Source: CBDDFN01 sp965227065 (GTDB taxonomy: Bacteria; Pseudomonadota; Alphaproteobacteria; SPJN01). From it: a DNA stretch of 64,000 nt. Made by a program: the position numbers and the translations under genes. The stretch is taken from assembly GCA_965227065.1 (NCBI GenBank), contig CBDDFN010000013.1, positions 51,131-115,130 of the forward strand, given 5' to 3'. The notes below the pieces were generated by a model that was not told the origin of the DNA, searched no databases, and saw only the letters and a program-made list of their open reading frames with translations. This document shows positions 43,384-51,955 of this stretch, piece after piece. Each line of letters begins with the position of its first letter. Position 1 is the first letter of the stretch.

Positions 43384-44538
43384 TTATTTCCTCAGCAAAA
43401 GGGCGGAATTGCCGCCGCCGGTCACCAGCGCCACTTCGGCCTTGTCCACCTGATTGATGGCCTGGCCGCGCAATTGTTTGACCGCTTCGATAATGTGGGT
43501 TTGGCCGTGCATATAGGCTTCGCTCAGATGCCCGCCATGGGTGTTGACCGGGATTGCCCCACCCATGCCGATGCGGCCATCGGCGATGAAGTCAAAGCCT
43601 TCGCCCTCTTTGCAGAAGCCAAAGCTTTCCAAAGAGAAGGGGATCTGGACTGAAAAGGCATCATAAAGCTCGGCGACATCAATGTCCCTGGCGGACAGAC
43701 CCGACTGGTCATAAAGCTTTTGCGCCATCAGCTTTTGTTCAACCTGCTCGCAAATATCCTCGCGGTAAAAGCTAGTTGAGAACTCGTTTTCCGGCCCCGT
43801 TGCGATGGCTGCCCCTGCAATCAGTGCGGGCGTGTGGGGCATGTCTTTCGCAAGATCGGCGCGGGAGACGATGATCGCTGCGCCGCCATCGGTTTCCAGG
43901 CAGCAATCAAACAGCCGGAAGGTCGGCCGGACGATCCAGCGCGATGCGAGATACTCCTCCATCGTCAATTCATTTTGGAACGTCGCATTGGGATTGTTCA
44001 TCGCATGCTTGCGCTGGGTGACGGCCACCCAGCCCAGTTTCTCGCGGTCCACACCATATTTGTGGAAGTAGCGATTGACCTGGAAGGAGCAGAACATGGC
44101 CGGCACGAACATGCCGTAGGGCATGTAATAGCCCAGATTGGTCGCGTAGGTGCCAGCCCCGCCCGCGCCAATGACGTCGGAGCCAAAGCGCACGCCTGAG
44201 CGTTCATTGAGCGCGCGGAACACCAGCACATGCTTGGCTATGCCACTCGCCACCGCCATGGCCGCGGTTTGCACCACCGCACAGGCGCCGTTTCCGCCAT
44301 AGCCTTGCTGGGCGTAAAAGTTGAGGTCGGGAATACCCAGATTGCGTTGAAGGGCGATTTCCTCGGTCGAGTCCATGTCATATTTGACGATGCCGTCAAT
44401 GTCGGCCGGCGTCAGCCCCGCATCCTTGATCGCCGCCAAGGAGGCTTCACACGCCAATTGCAGCTCGGACCGGCCGGAATTTTTGGAAAATTCAGTGGTG
44501 GCGACGCCGGTGATGGCCGCCTTGTCAGAAATACTCAT
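43384..44538 (-). CDS. thiolase-fold steroid aldolase (Ltp2/SCP-x-like)
   Basis: A 384-aa thiolase-superfamily protein of the lipid-transfer branch, with no ordinary thiolase cysteine/histidine set. Tyr292 (AELYDAF) and Tyr342 (SEAYMHGQ) align with the two tyrosines that act in Ltp2. It would cleave a hydroxyacyl-CoA side chain by retro-aldol reaction. It pairs with the following DUF35 gene, as in the two-subunit Sal-type aldolases of bile acid degraders. No hydratase gene adjoins it. Its promoter gap holds the composite operator at 44584-44641. Confidence 0.82.
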   Translation of the reverse strand: MSISDKAAITGVATTEFSKNSGRSELQLACEASLAAIKDAGLTPADIDGIVKYDMDSTEEIALQRNLGIPDLNFYAQQGYGGNGACAVVQTAAMAVASGIAKHVLVFRALNERSGVRFGSDVIGAGGAGTYATNLGYYMPYGMFVPAMFCSFQVNRYFHKYGVDREKLGWVAVTQRKHAMNNPNATFQNELTMEEYLASRWIVRPTFRLFDCCLETDGGAAIIVSRADLAKDMPHTPALIAGAAIATGPENEFSTSFYREDICEQVEQKLMAQKLYDQSGLSARDIDVAELYDAFSVQIPFSLESFGFCKEGEGFDFIADGRIGMGGAIPVNTHGGHLSEAYMHGQTHIIEAVKQLRGQAINQVDKAEVALVTGGGNSALLLRK

Positions 44539-44583
44539 CGGGCTTCCCTGAAAGTCGTGATTTGCAGGGGAGTGTGCAGAAAG

Positions 44584-44641
44584 TTGAAGATGAATTCAAT
44601 TTCTCTTGTCGCTGGAAATTTTTAGTGTATGGTGTATACAA
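44584..44641. promoter_or_regulatory. composite operator: TTGAA(G)-N4-ATTCAA plus TAGTGTATGGTGTATACAA
   Basis: TTGAAGATGAATTCAA (44584-44599, one mismatch in the palindrome) is followed 23 bases later by TAGTGTATGGTGTATACAA (44623-44641). The second element has a near copy at 57487-57505, also next to a TTGAAT-type palindrome. The region lies between the aldolase gene (minus) and the Rieske gene (plus). Confidence 0.68.
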
Positions 44642-44744
44642 GGATTGAAGGCCCGTGAGGCTGCGTGCCAGACTGTCCATATAAGATGCCGTTTGGCGCG
44701 AGAAAATTCTTGTCCGCAAATTCTTGAATTTTGGGGAGGCCCCA

Positions 44745-45803
44745 ATGTCCGAAATTCCAAGCAGTGCTGAATATCGTTTTCCCTTCAGCCCCTATCCCAC
44801 CGGCTGGTTCTGTGTCAGCTGGTCTGATGATCTGAAACCCGGCCAGGCCATTGCCGCCACTTACTTTGGCCAGGATCTGGTCGTGTGGCGCACCGAAGAC
44901 GGCAAAGCCGTCGTCAATGACGCTTACTGCCCGCATCTGGGCGCCCATCTGGGCGATGGCGGTGTGGTTGAAGGCGACACGCTGCGGTGTCCGTTCCACC
45001 ATTGGAAATATGATGAAACCGGCCAGTGCGCCTCGGTGCCGTTCGCCAAGGTTGCCCCCCCGACCGCCAAGCTGAAAAGCTGGGAAGTGCGGGAGCAAAA
45101 TGGTGCGGTTCTCGTCTGGTATGACGCCAAGGGCCGTCCGCCTCTGTGGGAAACCCCCAAGATTGACGAAACCCGCGGCCTGCCTGAAAGCACGTTCAAT
45201 CTCGACTTTGAAACGCTGCACACCCATCCCCAGGAAGTGCTGGAAAATGGCGCCGACTGGGCCCACTTCCACGCTGTGCACGGCACCTGGAAAATGGTCT
45301 CCGAAGAAGGCGGCATGAAATTCAACGGCCACACCTGGCAGTCGAAGATCAAGGCGGTCCGTCCCGACAATGACGACCGCTCGCAGGAAGAATTTGGCGG
45401 CATTTTCCATTATAGCTGGGCCTATGGTCCGGGCACCTGGGGAACCTCGTCGGTCGGCGAACGCTCAATCGGCTTCCGCACGATCCACCTGTTCTACGCA
45501 ACCCCGATCAGCGAGCTCGAAACCCAGCTGCGCATGCGTCACTATCTGGTGCCCGATCCCGACAATCAGATGTCGGTTGATGAAATGGTTGCCGTCTCGA
45601 ACTATGTGAAGGACGAAAGCAAGCGCCAGCTCATGGAAGACGCCAAGATCTGGAAGCGCAAAGGCTATGTCGATACGCCGATCCTGTCGGCCACCGATGG
45701 CCCGATCATCAAATATCGCGAATGGTATCGCCAGTTCTATCCTGAGCTGAATATCGACATCGAAGTGGCGAACTTCGACCATCCGCTTCTGGCGGCTGAA
45801 TAG
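44745..45803 (+). CDS. Rieske oxygenase, KshA/DAF-36-like paralogue
   Basis: A 352-aa Rieske oxygenase. Cluster ligands are Cys62, His64, Cys82 and His85, and the iron site is VLENGADWAHFHAVH with His174 and His179, the same residue numbers as in the KshA at 35817. The ENGAD form of the iron motif and the downstream region differ from KshA and recall the cholesterol 7-desaturase (DAF-36/Neverland) group. It may be a KshA isoform for substrates that still carry a side chain, or act at another carbon. GGGGAGG 5 bases before ATG 44745 fixes the start. A strong terminator follows. Confidence 0.82.
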   Translation: MSEIPSSAEYRFPFSPYPTGWFCVSWSDDLKPGQAIAATYFGQDLVVWRTEDGKAVVNDAYCPHLGAHLGDGGVVEGDTLRCPFHHWKYDETGQCASVPFAKVAPPTAKLKSWEVREQNGAVLVWYDAKGRPPLWETPKIDETRGLPESTFNLDFETLHTHPQEVLENGADWAHFHAVHGTWKMVSEEGGMKFNGHTWQSKIKAVRPDNDDRSQEEFGGIFHYSWAYGPGTWGTSSVGERSIGFRTIHLFYATPISELETQLRMRHYLVPDPDNQMSVDEMVAVSNYVKDESKRQLMEDAKIWKRKGYVDTPILSATDGPIIKYREWYRQFYPELNIDIEVANFDHPLLAAE

Positions 45804-45834
45804 CCGATCAAAGTTTCCTCGTCTGACTGACAAA

Positions 45835-45866
45835 AGGCCGTCCCTCTTTGGGGCGGCCTCTTTTTT
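45835..45866 (+). terminator. rho-independent terminator of the Rieske gene
   Basis: AGGCCGTCCC (45835-45844), loop TCTTT, GGGGCGGCCT (45850-45859), then C and six T. Ten-pair stem with one G-T pair, 31 bases after the stop codon. Confidence 0.85.
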
Positions 45867-45868
45867 AT

Positions 45869-46589
45869 GGCGAGCCCGCCATGGGGATCATGCCTCCGGG
45901 CAGGGTGGGTGAAGCCGGAGCTTCGCTTCGGCGAAGGCAGGGATGTGTTCTCAGCGCTTTCCATGTTTCTCGTCATTCCGTGCGCGGTGCAGCATGCAAT
46001 GCTGCTCCGCAGACCCGGAATCTTTTGGGGATCAGTTCTTTCGAAGAAGGCGGTGCCGGATCATCCTCAGTGCCATCAGATTCCGGTCTTCCGGTCGGGG
46101 CCCGGAAACCGGAATGACGATGCTGCCCATTCCCAGTCATTCCGGCCAAGGGCGGCAGCCCGCGAGCCGGGATCACTATCCGCGAATTCTGTAGAAACCA
46201 GACGATAGGGACCTCCGATATGCGGCCCAACGCCCGCATTCCGAAATGACGCGTGTTGAGCTGGAACTGGCCGTCATTCCGGTTTGCCCGGCAGGGCAAA
46301 ACCGGACTCATGCGGGAGGGACGTAAAGTCTGCACCGCATTAGTCTGTGGATGCACCGCGCCATCAGATTCCGGTCCTCCGGTCTGAGGACCGGAAACCG
46401 GAATGACGCTTGCAGGTGTCCCATCCAACGTCATTCCGGGGCCCGCACCGGCGAGAACCCGGAATCCCGATGGTGGCACCGCCTACACACGAACTGGAAT
46501 TTCGCGCCTGCTTCAGGGACGCACGATCCATCTCTGAGTGATGGGCAAGAAGACTCGCGCGAAACCTAAGAATCGAATATTTCTTAAAC
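45869..46589. repeat. 720-base non-coding cluster of REP-like palindromes
   Basis: This is the longest gene-free stretch. It holds at least four repeat units, bounded for example by CGTCATTCCGTGCGCGG, GGAAACCGGAATGACGATG, CAGTCATTCCGGCCAAGG, CCGTCATTCCGGTTTGCCC, GAAACCGGAATGACGC and CGTCATTCCGGGGCCC. CAGATTCCGG segments occur between them, twice followed by TCTTCCGG or TCCTCCGG. Short open frames through it are shaped by the repeats and are not genes. Confidence 0.75.
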
Positions 46590-47228
46590 ATGGAATTCGT
46601 CGATCAAGCACAAGCTGTCTGGCCTTTGGTCAAGGGTGCGCCTTTTTTGGTGCTGCTTCTGATCGCGCTCTTATCTCTAGTCATTTGGCTGATTTTGAAT
46701 TGGCGTTATCAAGCAACAATTGAAAGTCTCAAGTCTCGTCTTGAATTGAAAGATGACCGAATCGTTGACTATGAGCGTAAGCTTGATGTTGGGTCTCCTG
46801 ATGAAGCTAAAGCAAAACTTAAGGAACTTGAGCTGAGATTAGATTTACTTGAGCCAAAAATTATCTCTGCTGACGCTCAAGGAAAAATGACTGCTGCGCT
46901 TCGGTGCTCAAATGGCGTGGCGGACATTGTTCACGACATATCTTCTCGAAACGCACAAATATTTGCTGATAATTTGGCTCGTGTTTTTAGAGAAGCGGGA
47001 TGGGAGGTGCGTCGTCCGATGGTGATGGGAGTGACGAATCCTCCGATAAGCGGATTGTCTGTGAAAGTCAAAAACCCAAACCAGCTAACCGAAGTTGAGA
47101 AAGCGGCAGTTAGTTCGATCAACGCAGCTGCGCTTCGATTTGATTTGGATGGAGGGTTAATGCCAGATCCAGACAGTCCAGAAGACATACGAATTTTGGT
47201 CATGGAACTTGCTGGCAAAATCAGATGA
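46590..47228 (+). CDS. hypothetical protein: membrane helix, coiled coil, C-terminal domain
   Basis: A 212-aa protein. Residues 17-40 are a hydrophobic helix (APFLVLLLIALLSLVIWLIL). Residues 45-95 are charged and heptad-like (LKSRLELKDDRIVDYERKL, LKELELRLDLLEPK). The last 110 residues form a compact domain (NLARVFREAGWEVRRPMVMG) that I do not recognise. The gene is clearly more AT-rich than everything around it, with many AAA, TTT and TTA codons, and it sits between a REP cluster and a convergent hydrolase. Recent acquisition is likely. Function unknown. Confidence 0.65.
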   Translation: MEFVDQAQAVWPLVKGAPFLVLLLIALLSLVIWLILNWRYQATIESLKSRLELKDDRIVDYERKLDVGSPDEAKAKLKELELRLDLLEPKIISADAQGKMTAALRCSNGVADIVHDISSRNAQIFADNLARVFREAGWEVRRPMVMGVTNPPISGLSVKVKNPNQLTEVEKAAVSSINAAALRFDLDGGLMPDPDSPEDIRILVMELAGKIR

Positions 47229-47249
47229 GCTTGCTATCAATCCCACGCG

Positions 47250-48146
47250 CTAAAGCGCCCCATCAAAAAACCCCACCGCCTTGGGCGCGTAGTCGGCAAG
47301 GCCCCGGCGCAGAATGCAGTGCTTGCCGCGTTCGAGCACCCAGGTCTGGGCATCCGCGCCGAACTGTTTCACATAGGCCTCAAAATCGCCCAGCGGCACG
47401 ATCTCGTCGCGCCCGCCATGGCAGATAAAGACCGGCCGGTCCTGCAAGCTGGCGGCAAGCCGGAATTGCGGCCCGCGATTAGACCACACATCGCGCCATT
47501 CATACCCTAGCGTCAGCATGGTCCCCACCGTCATCAGCCAGGCTACAAAGCCCGGCATCCACGGCGCCATGAATTTGAGCGGGCTTGAAATGTCATAGCC
47601 CGTGCTTTCAAGCCACAGCGCTTTGAGGCGGGGGTCTTTGGCGGCCGCCAGCACCACGCTCGCCCCGCCTTGTGAACAGCCGAGCGCGCCGATCCGATCA
47701 TGCCCGCGCGCCTCAAGAAAATCGGCCGCCGCAATCACGTCGCGATGGTCACGAATGCCGAGCGACAGGCCTTTGGGGTCATCTTCGCTGTCGCCATGGC
47801 ACCGCCCGTCAAACAACAGCACCGTGTAGCCCGCCTCATGCAAAGCAGGCGCCAAAGGCAGGAAGTAGCGCTTATCATCGCGCCCGCCATGCACGCCGAT
47901 CAGCGCAGGCTTGCCCGGCGCGCCGCCGATCAGCCAGCCTTTCAGCGTCAAGTCATCAGATTGAAACTCAATCTCCTTAGCCGTGAGCCCCAGATCGGCG
48001 GGCGTGCGAAAATCATCCCGGTCATCATAATGGGGTTTTGTCGTGCGCGGGGAGGCAGCCATGAAACGGCCGACCACCACCCCGAGACCCAGACACAGAG
48101 CGATGAAACCAAGCGCGAGACCAAGCGCTGCCCACACAATCGTCAT
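47250..48146 (-). CDS. alpha/beta hydrolase with N-terminal membrane anchor
   Basis: A 298-aa alpha/beta hydrolase. Residues 3-27 are a hydrophobic anchor (ALGLALGFIALCLGLGVVVG). The nucleophile elbow is GCSQGGAS, an oxyanion region is GVHGGRDDKR, and GGRDEIVP and GKHCIL supply the acid and base. It resembles dienelactone-hydrolase-like or prolyl-oligopeptidase-like hydrolases of the cell envelope. Its start overlaps the stop of the epoxide hydrolase gene, so both are one operon divergent from chsH2. Ester cleavage of a steroid conjugate is possible but unproven. Confidence 0.75.
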   Translation of the reverse strand: MTIVWAALGLALGFIALCLGLGVVVGRFMAASPRTTKPHYDDRDDFRTPADLGLTAKEIEFQSDDLTLKGWLIGGAPGKPALIGVHGGRDDKRYFLPLAPALHEAGYTVLLFDGRCHGDSEDDPKGLSLGIRDHRDVIAAADFLEARGHDRIGALGCSQGGASVVLAAAKDPRLKALWLESTGYDISSPLKFMAPWMPGFVAWLMTVGTMLTLGYEWRDVWSNRGPQFRLAASLQDRPVFICHGGRDEIVPLGDFEAYVKQFGADAQTWVLERGKHCILRRGLADYAPKAVGFFDGAL

Positions 48147-49141
48147 CAGTCGAACTTCTCTTTCAGCCAGCCGAGCAGGGCTTCATTGACCTGATCGGGC
48201 TGTTCCTGCTGCGCCCAGTGGCCCGCGCCGGTGATCAGCTGATAGGCATAGTCATTGCAGAATTTCGGCATGGCGTCGGCGAGGAAAGGCGGCGAAGACG
48301 GGTCGCGGTCGGGCATCATTTGCAGCACGGGAAAATCAAAATGGATCTTCTTGCCCGGTGTCTGGAAATCGGCCATCCGCTCCCACCCTTGGGTGATGTT
48401 GCGGTACCAGTTGAAGCCGCCGGTAAAGCCGCCCGCGCGTTTGTATTCATCGGCGTACGTGTTGATCTCGTCCTCGGACAGGAAGACCCGGCCACCCCAT
48501 TGGCTTTCGTCTTCCTCAATATGCTTCCACCATTCCATCATTTTGACGTTGAGCTCATCGGGATTGCCCAGCGGGGTGCCCTGGCCTTCATCGGACCGCA
48601 TCAGCATGCGGAAGACCTTCGCCATGTCGGGGTTGAAACGGGCCTCCATGAAGCCCGGCTCCTGAAAGCGGTTGATGTAATTGTCCTCGCCATAAATGTG
48701 ATTGAACATGGAAATCGGCTCATGCTTGGCGCGCGGGGTAAACGGCGTGCAGATGCTCGCAATACCCGCAATCACATCGGGCTGATAAAACGGCATGGAC
48801 CACACCAGAAGCCCGCCGAAATCATGGCCGACCAGCACTGCCTTGTCATAGCCCTTGGCGCGGATCAGCCCGGCCACATCGGCGCAGCATTGTTCCATCG
48901 TATAGGCGGTCACATCACCGGGAACCGAGGAGCGTCCAAAGCCCCGCATATCAGGCGCAAGCGCGTGATAGCCCGCTTGTGACAGCGCATCGAGCTGATA
49001 GCGCCACGAATAACCCAGTTCGGGAAAGCCATGGCAGAAAACCACCGGAAGCGGCTTTGCCTCGTCCTCCGGCGCCCTCTCATAGGCCGCCAGCGTGATC
49101 CCATTGGTTTCGATCAGGGTGGGTTCGACTGTGATCGCCAT
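48146..49141 (-). CDS. epoxide-hydrolase-like alpha/beta hydrolase
   Basis: A 331-aa alpha/beta hydrolase of the epoxide hydrolase branch. It has the HGFPE oxyanion motif, the aspartate nucleophile in VGHDFGG, a lid with FNWYRN containing a candidate ring-opening tyrosine, and the catalytic histidine in GAGHWAQQEQP. It would hydrolyse an epoxide or related strained or activated substrate. GGGGA lies 5-9 bases before the ATG at 49141; an ATG 12 bases upstream is less well placed. The shared gap with chsH2 has a perfect side-chain operator, so a role in side-chain breakdown is suggested. Confidence 0.82.
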   Translation of the reverse strand: MAITVEPTLIETNGITLAAYERAPEDEAKPLPVVFCHGFPELGYSWRYQLDALSQAGYHALAPDMRGFGRSSVPGDVTAYTMEQCCADVAGLIRAKGYDKAVLVGHDFGGLLVWSMPFYQPDVIAGIASICTPFTPRAKHEPISMFNHIYGEDNYINRFQEPGFMEARFNPDMAKVFRMLMRSDEGQGTPLGNPDELNVKMMEWWKHIEEDESQWGGRVFLSEDEINTYADEYKRAGGFTGGFNWYRNITQGWERMADFQTPGKKIHFDFPVLQMMPDRDPSSPPFLADAMPKFCNDYAYQLITGAGHWAQQEQPDQVNEALLGWLKEKFD

Positions 49142-49228
49142 AATTTTCCCCATTGATTCAGATGGTTAGAAGGCCGTGTCCGAGCCGCTTGAATTGGCCC
49201 TAAAGATTGGGTAGCACTCTCCAACAAA

Positions 49229-49244
49229 TTGAATTTTGATTCAA
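49229..49244. promoter_or_regulatory. palindromic operator TTGAAT-N4-ATTCAA (site 4)
   Basis: TTGAATTTTGATTCAA, a perfect 6+4+6 palindrome (one more matched base on each side gives 7-base arms, 49228-49245), 35 bases before the chsH2 start in the divergent gap to the epoxide hydrolase. Confidence 0.72.
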
Positions 49245-49279
49245 TAACTGTGATGCCCCAAAGGGGCAGGAGGTCGGCC

Positions 49280-50209
49280 ATGAGCGGTGACATGGTGGCC
49301 CTGCGTGAAAAGCTGGAAGGCTTTTTGAACAAACGCGTCGGGCCGTTTGAAAGCTGGAACCCCGTTAATGAGGGGATGGTGTGGCAATGGCTGAAGGCCA
49401 TGGGCGATGACAATACCGCCTATACCGAGCAGGGCTATGCCCCGCCCACCATGCTGCAAATGTGGACCATGCGCGATGTGAACGGCGATTATGCGCCTGG
49501 CTCCACCGACGCCAATCCGTTTGCTCTGCTGCCGGTGATGGATGAGGCGGGCTTCAACGCCATCATGGCGGTGGAATATGACCAGACCTATTTCCGCTAT
49601 CTAAAGCCCGGCGATAAGGTCAAGCATTACTCGTCCATCGTCTCCATGTCGGAGATGAAATCGACCGGGCTGGGTGAGGGCTTCTTCTTCACCGAACTGG
49701 CGGAATATTTCGATGCGGCGGATGAAAAATTCGGCGAAGCGCGCATCACCTATTTCAAATATAAAGCGCCCGAAGCGCCCAAAGGCGCCAAGCAGGCCGC
49801 CCAGCCCGACAAGGTGCTGCGCACCCATCCGGTTGAGAATTATGATTCTGAGCATTACTGGCAGGGCCTGCGCGACGGCAAGGTGCTGATCCAGAAATGT
49901 TCAAGCTGCGGCACGCTGCGCCATCCGCCCTCACCCATGTGCCGGTCTTGCCAGAGCCTTGAGTGGGAAACCGTCGAAGCCAGCGGCCAAGGCACGCTCT
50001 ACAGCTACACCACGCTGCATTATCCGCACATTCCGCCCTTTGATTATCCCAATATTATCGGGCTGATTGATCTGGCCGAAGGCGTGCGCATGGTCGCCCA
50101 GATGACCCAGATGAAACCTGAAGAGCTTGAGATCGGCATGGCCGTCCAGGTGGTGCTTGAAGAGGTGCAGGATGATCTTGTCCTGCCGCTGTTCAAGCCG
50201 GCTGCGTAA
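49280..50209 (+). CDS. chsH2: ChsH2-like MaoC/DUF35 fusion subunit
   Basis: A 309-aa two-domain protein. Residues 1-170 form a degenerate MaoC hot-dog domain (VNEGMVWQWLKAMGDDN, YDQTYFRYLKPGDKVKHYS). Residues 195-309 are a DUF35 zinc ribbon plus OB fold (CSSCGTLRHPPSPMCRSCQ). This is the architecture of ChsH2, which with ChsH1 hydrates the C17-propenoyl-CoA side chain and through DUF35 docks the Ltp2 aldolase. AGGAGG lies 6 bases before the ATG at 49280, which is why the earlier in-frame start near 49229 is rejected. chsH1 follows after 15 bases. Confidence 0.9.
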   Translation: MSGDMVALREKLEGFLNKRVGPFESWNPVNEGMVWQWLKAMGDDNTAYTEQGYAPPTMLQMWTMRDVNGDYAPGSTDANPFALLPVMDEAGFNAIMAVEYDQTYFRYLKPGDKVKHYSSIVSMSEMKSTGLGEGFFFTELAEYFDAADEKFGEARITYFKYKAPEAPKGAKQAAQPDKVLRTHPVENYDSEHYWQGLRDGKVLIQKCSSCGTLRHPPSPMCRSCQSLEWETVEASGQGTLYSYTTLHYPHIPPFDYPNIIGLIDLAEGVRMVAQMTQMKPEELEIGMAVQVVLEEVQDDLVLPLFKPAA

Positions 50210-50224
50210 CAGGGGGATCACGAC

Positions 50225-50629
50225 ATGACCACAACACCCAAAATCGGTGATGATCTGCCGGGTCTTGAGATTCCGATCACCACCAAGCTGATCGTCTCAG
50301 GCGCCATGGCGAGCCAGGATTTTCAGGATATCCATCATGATACCGAGGCCGCCCAGGCCGCGGGCATGCCCAATATTTTCATGAATATTCTGACCACCAA
50401 TGGTCTGGCGGGGCGGTATCTGACCGACTGGGCCGGGCCTGCCGCGCGTATCAAAAACATCAAGTTCAAGCTGGGCGCGCCCAACTATCCCGGCGATGTC
50501 ATGACATTTTCTGGCACCGTGCTGGCGGTGGACGGCGATGACGTCACCGTTGAATTCAAAGGCAAGAACGGCATGGGCTATCACGTGACGGGTGAAGCCA
50601 CGCTTGACCTTCAAGGGGGAGACCGCTGA
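50225..50629 (+). CDS. chsH1: ChsH1-like MaoC hydratase subunit
   Basis: A 134-aa single hot-dog protein. The hydratase motif is present as Asp32 and His37 (QDFQDIHHD), so this is the catalytic partner of ChsH2. The preceding domain of ChsH2 lacks the motif. Together they hydrate the steroid 17-20-enoyl-CoA side chain before retro-aldol cleavage. It overlaps ltp2 by one base. Confidence 0.9.
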   Translation: MTTTPKIGDDLPGLEIPITTKLIVSGAMASQDFQDIHHDTEAAQAAGMPNIFMNILTTNGLAGRYLTDWAGPAARIKNIKFKLGAPNYPGDVMTFSGTVLAVDGDDVTVEFKGKNGMGYHVTGEATLDLQGGDR

Positions 50630-51804
50630 TGGCACACCCAACCTCACGCAAGACCGCGATTGTCGGCATTGGCGCCACCGAGTTTTCCAAAAATTCAGGC
50701 CGCTCTGAAATGCAATTGGCGGTCGAGGCGGTCAAGGCCGCCCTCGACGATGCCGGTTTGACCGGGGCCGACATTGACGGCATGGCGACCTTCTCGATGG
50801 ATAACAATTGGGAAATCTCCATCCTCAATCAGGTCGGCGGCAACGAGCTGAAATGGTTTTCACGCACCGAATATGGCGGGGGCGCCGCGTGCGGTCCGCT
50901 CACCCATGCCGCCATCGCGGTGGCGTCGGGCCTGTGCGAAACCGTTGTGTGTTACCGCGCTCTCAATGAGCGGTCGGGCTTCCGCTTCGGGTCGGGCCAA
51001 TTGATGGATAACAATCCGCTCAATCCCAATATCATCCATTTTTCCTGGTATTTCCCCTACGGCTTTATGACGCCTGCGGGCTGGATTGCCATGTCGGCGC
51101 GCCGCTATATGCATGAGTTTGGCGCCACCGAAGAGGATTTCGGCCGTATCGCGGTCGCCATGCGCGACTTCGCCTCGACCAATCCCAATGCGTTTTTCTA
51201 CAACCGTCCGCTGACGCTGGAAGAGCATCAGGCCTCGCGCATGATTGCCGATCCGCTCAGGCTGCCTGACTGTTGCCAGGAATCAGACGGCGCGGTCGCC
51301 TATGTGGTGACGACGGCTGAACGGGCGAAAGACCTCAAACAGACCCCGGCGGTGATCGCCGCGGCGCGCCAGTCGGCAACCCATGAAACCGCGATGATGA
51401 CGCCCTATTATGGCGAAACCATTGTGGGCATTCCCGAGCATGGCGTGGCGGCGAAAGAGATCTATCAGATGGCGGACCTCACGCCCGACGATATCGATGT
51501 CGCCTGCCTGTATGATCATTTCTCTCCCTGGATCCTGCCCCAGCTTGAAGAGTTTGGCTTCTGCAAGCGCGGTGAGGCGAAAGACTTTGTCCGCGAGGGC
51601 CACATTGCGCGCGGCGGCAAGCTGCCGGTCAATCCTCATGGCGGCCAGTTGGGCGAGGCCTATATTCACGGTCTGAACGGCATTGCCGAAGCGGTTCGCC
51701 AGATCCGCGGAACCTCTGTCAATCAGGTTGAAAATGTGGATCATGTCCTGGTCACCGCAGCACCCGGCGTTCCGACCGGCGCGGCGATTTTGGAACGGGG
51801 TTAG
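50629..51804 (+). CDS. ltp2: Ltp2-like steroid retro-aldolase
   Basis: A 391-aa thiolase-fold aldolase. Tyr295 (CLYDHFSP) and Tyr345 (GEAYIHGL) fall within one residue of the catalytic tyrosines I recall for Ltp2 (294 and 344). It cleaves the hydroxylated side-chain CoA to androstenedione-type 17-ketone and propionyl-CoA, bound to the DUF35 part of ChsH2. Shares ATEFSKNSGRSE with the aldolase at 43384, so the two are recent paralogues. REP repeats follow. Confidence 0.9.
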   Translation: MAHPTSRKTAIVGIGATEFSKNSGRSEMQLAVEAVKAALDDAGLTGADIDGMATFSMDNNWEISILNQVGGNELKWFSRTEYGGGAACGPLTHAAIAVASGLCETVVCYRALNERSGFRFGSGQLMDNNPLNPNIIHFSWYFPYGFMTPAGWIAMSARRYMHEFGATEEDFGRIAVAMRDFASTNPNAFFYNRPLTLEEHQASRMIADPLRLPDCCQESDGAVAYVVTTAERAKDLKQTPAVIAAARQSATHETAMMTPYYGETIVGIPEHGVAAKEIYQMADLTPDDIDVACLYDHFSPWILPQLEEFGFCKRGEAKDFVREGHIARGGKLPVNPHGGQLGEAYIHGLNGIAEAVRQIRGTSVNQVENVDHVLVTAAPGVPTGAAILERG

Positions 51805-51817
51805 GGCATTCCATGAC

Positions 51818-51926
51818 CGTCATCCCGGAATTTCGCGGCGCGAAATATCCGGGATCTGATGACGGGACAGGGCGTGTGAATGTCAGATTCCGGGTTCATC
51901 GCAGATGCGATGCCCCGGAATGACGG
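51818..51926. repeat. REP-like palindrome, double unit
   Basis: CCGTCATCCCGGAATTTCGC with GAAATATCCGGGATCTGATG, then AGATTCCGGGTTCATCGC and GATGCCCCGGAATGACGGG. Near copy of the elements at 31829 and 40417. Confidence 0.65.
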
Positions 51927-51955
51927 GTTCAAGACGGGGAAAAGGGGAGCATTCC

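Noticed and set aside
45960..46470. Repeated units that could suggest a CRISPR array
   Set aside because: Unit lengths and spacings are irregular, arms are imperfect and inverted, and copies are scattered through the window. No cas gene is present.
45848..46570. Several overlapping short open frames in the repeat cluster
   Set aside because: They are made of the palindromic repeats (GTCATTCCGG and its complement), occur on both strands, and lack ribosome sites.
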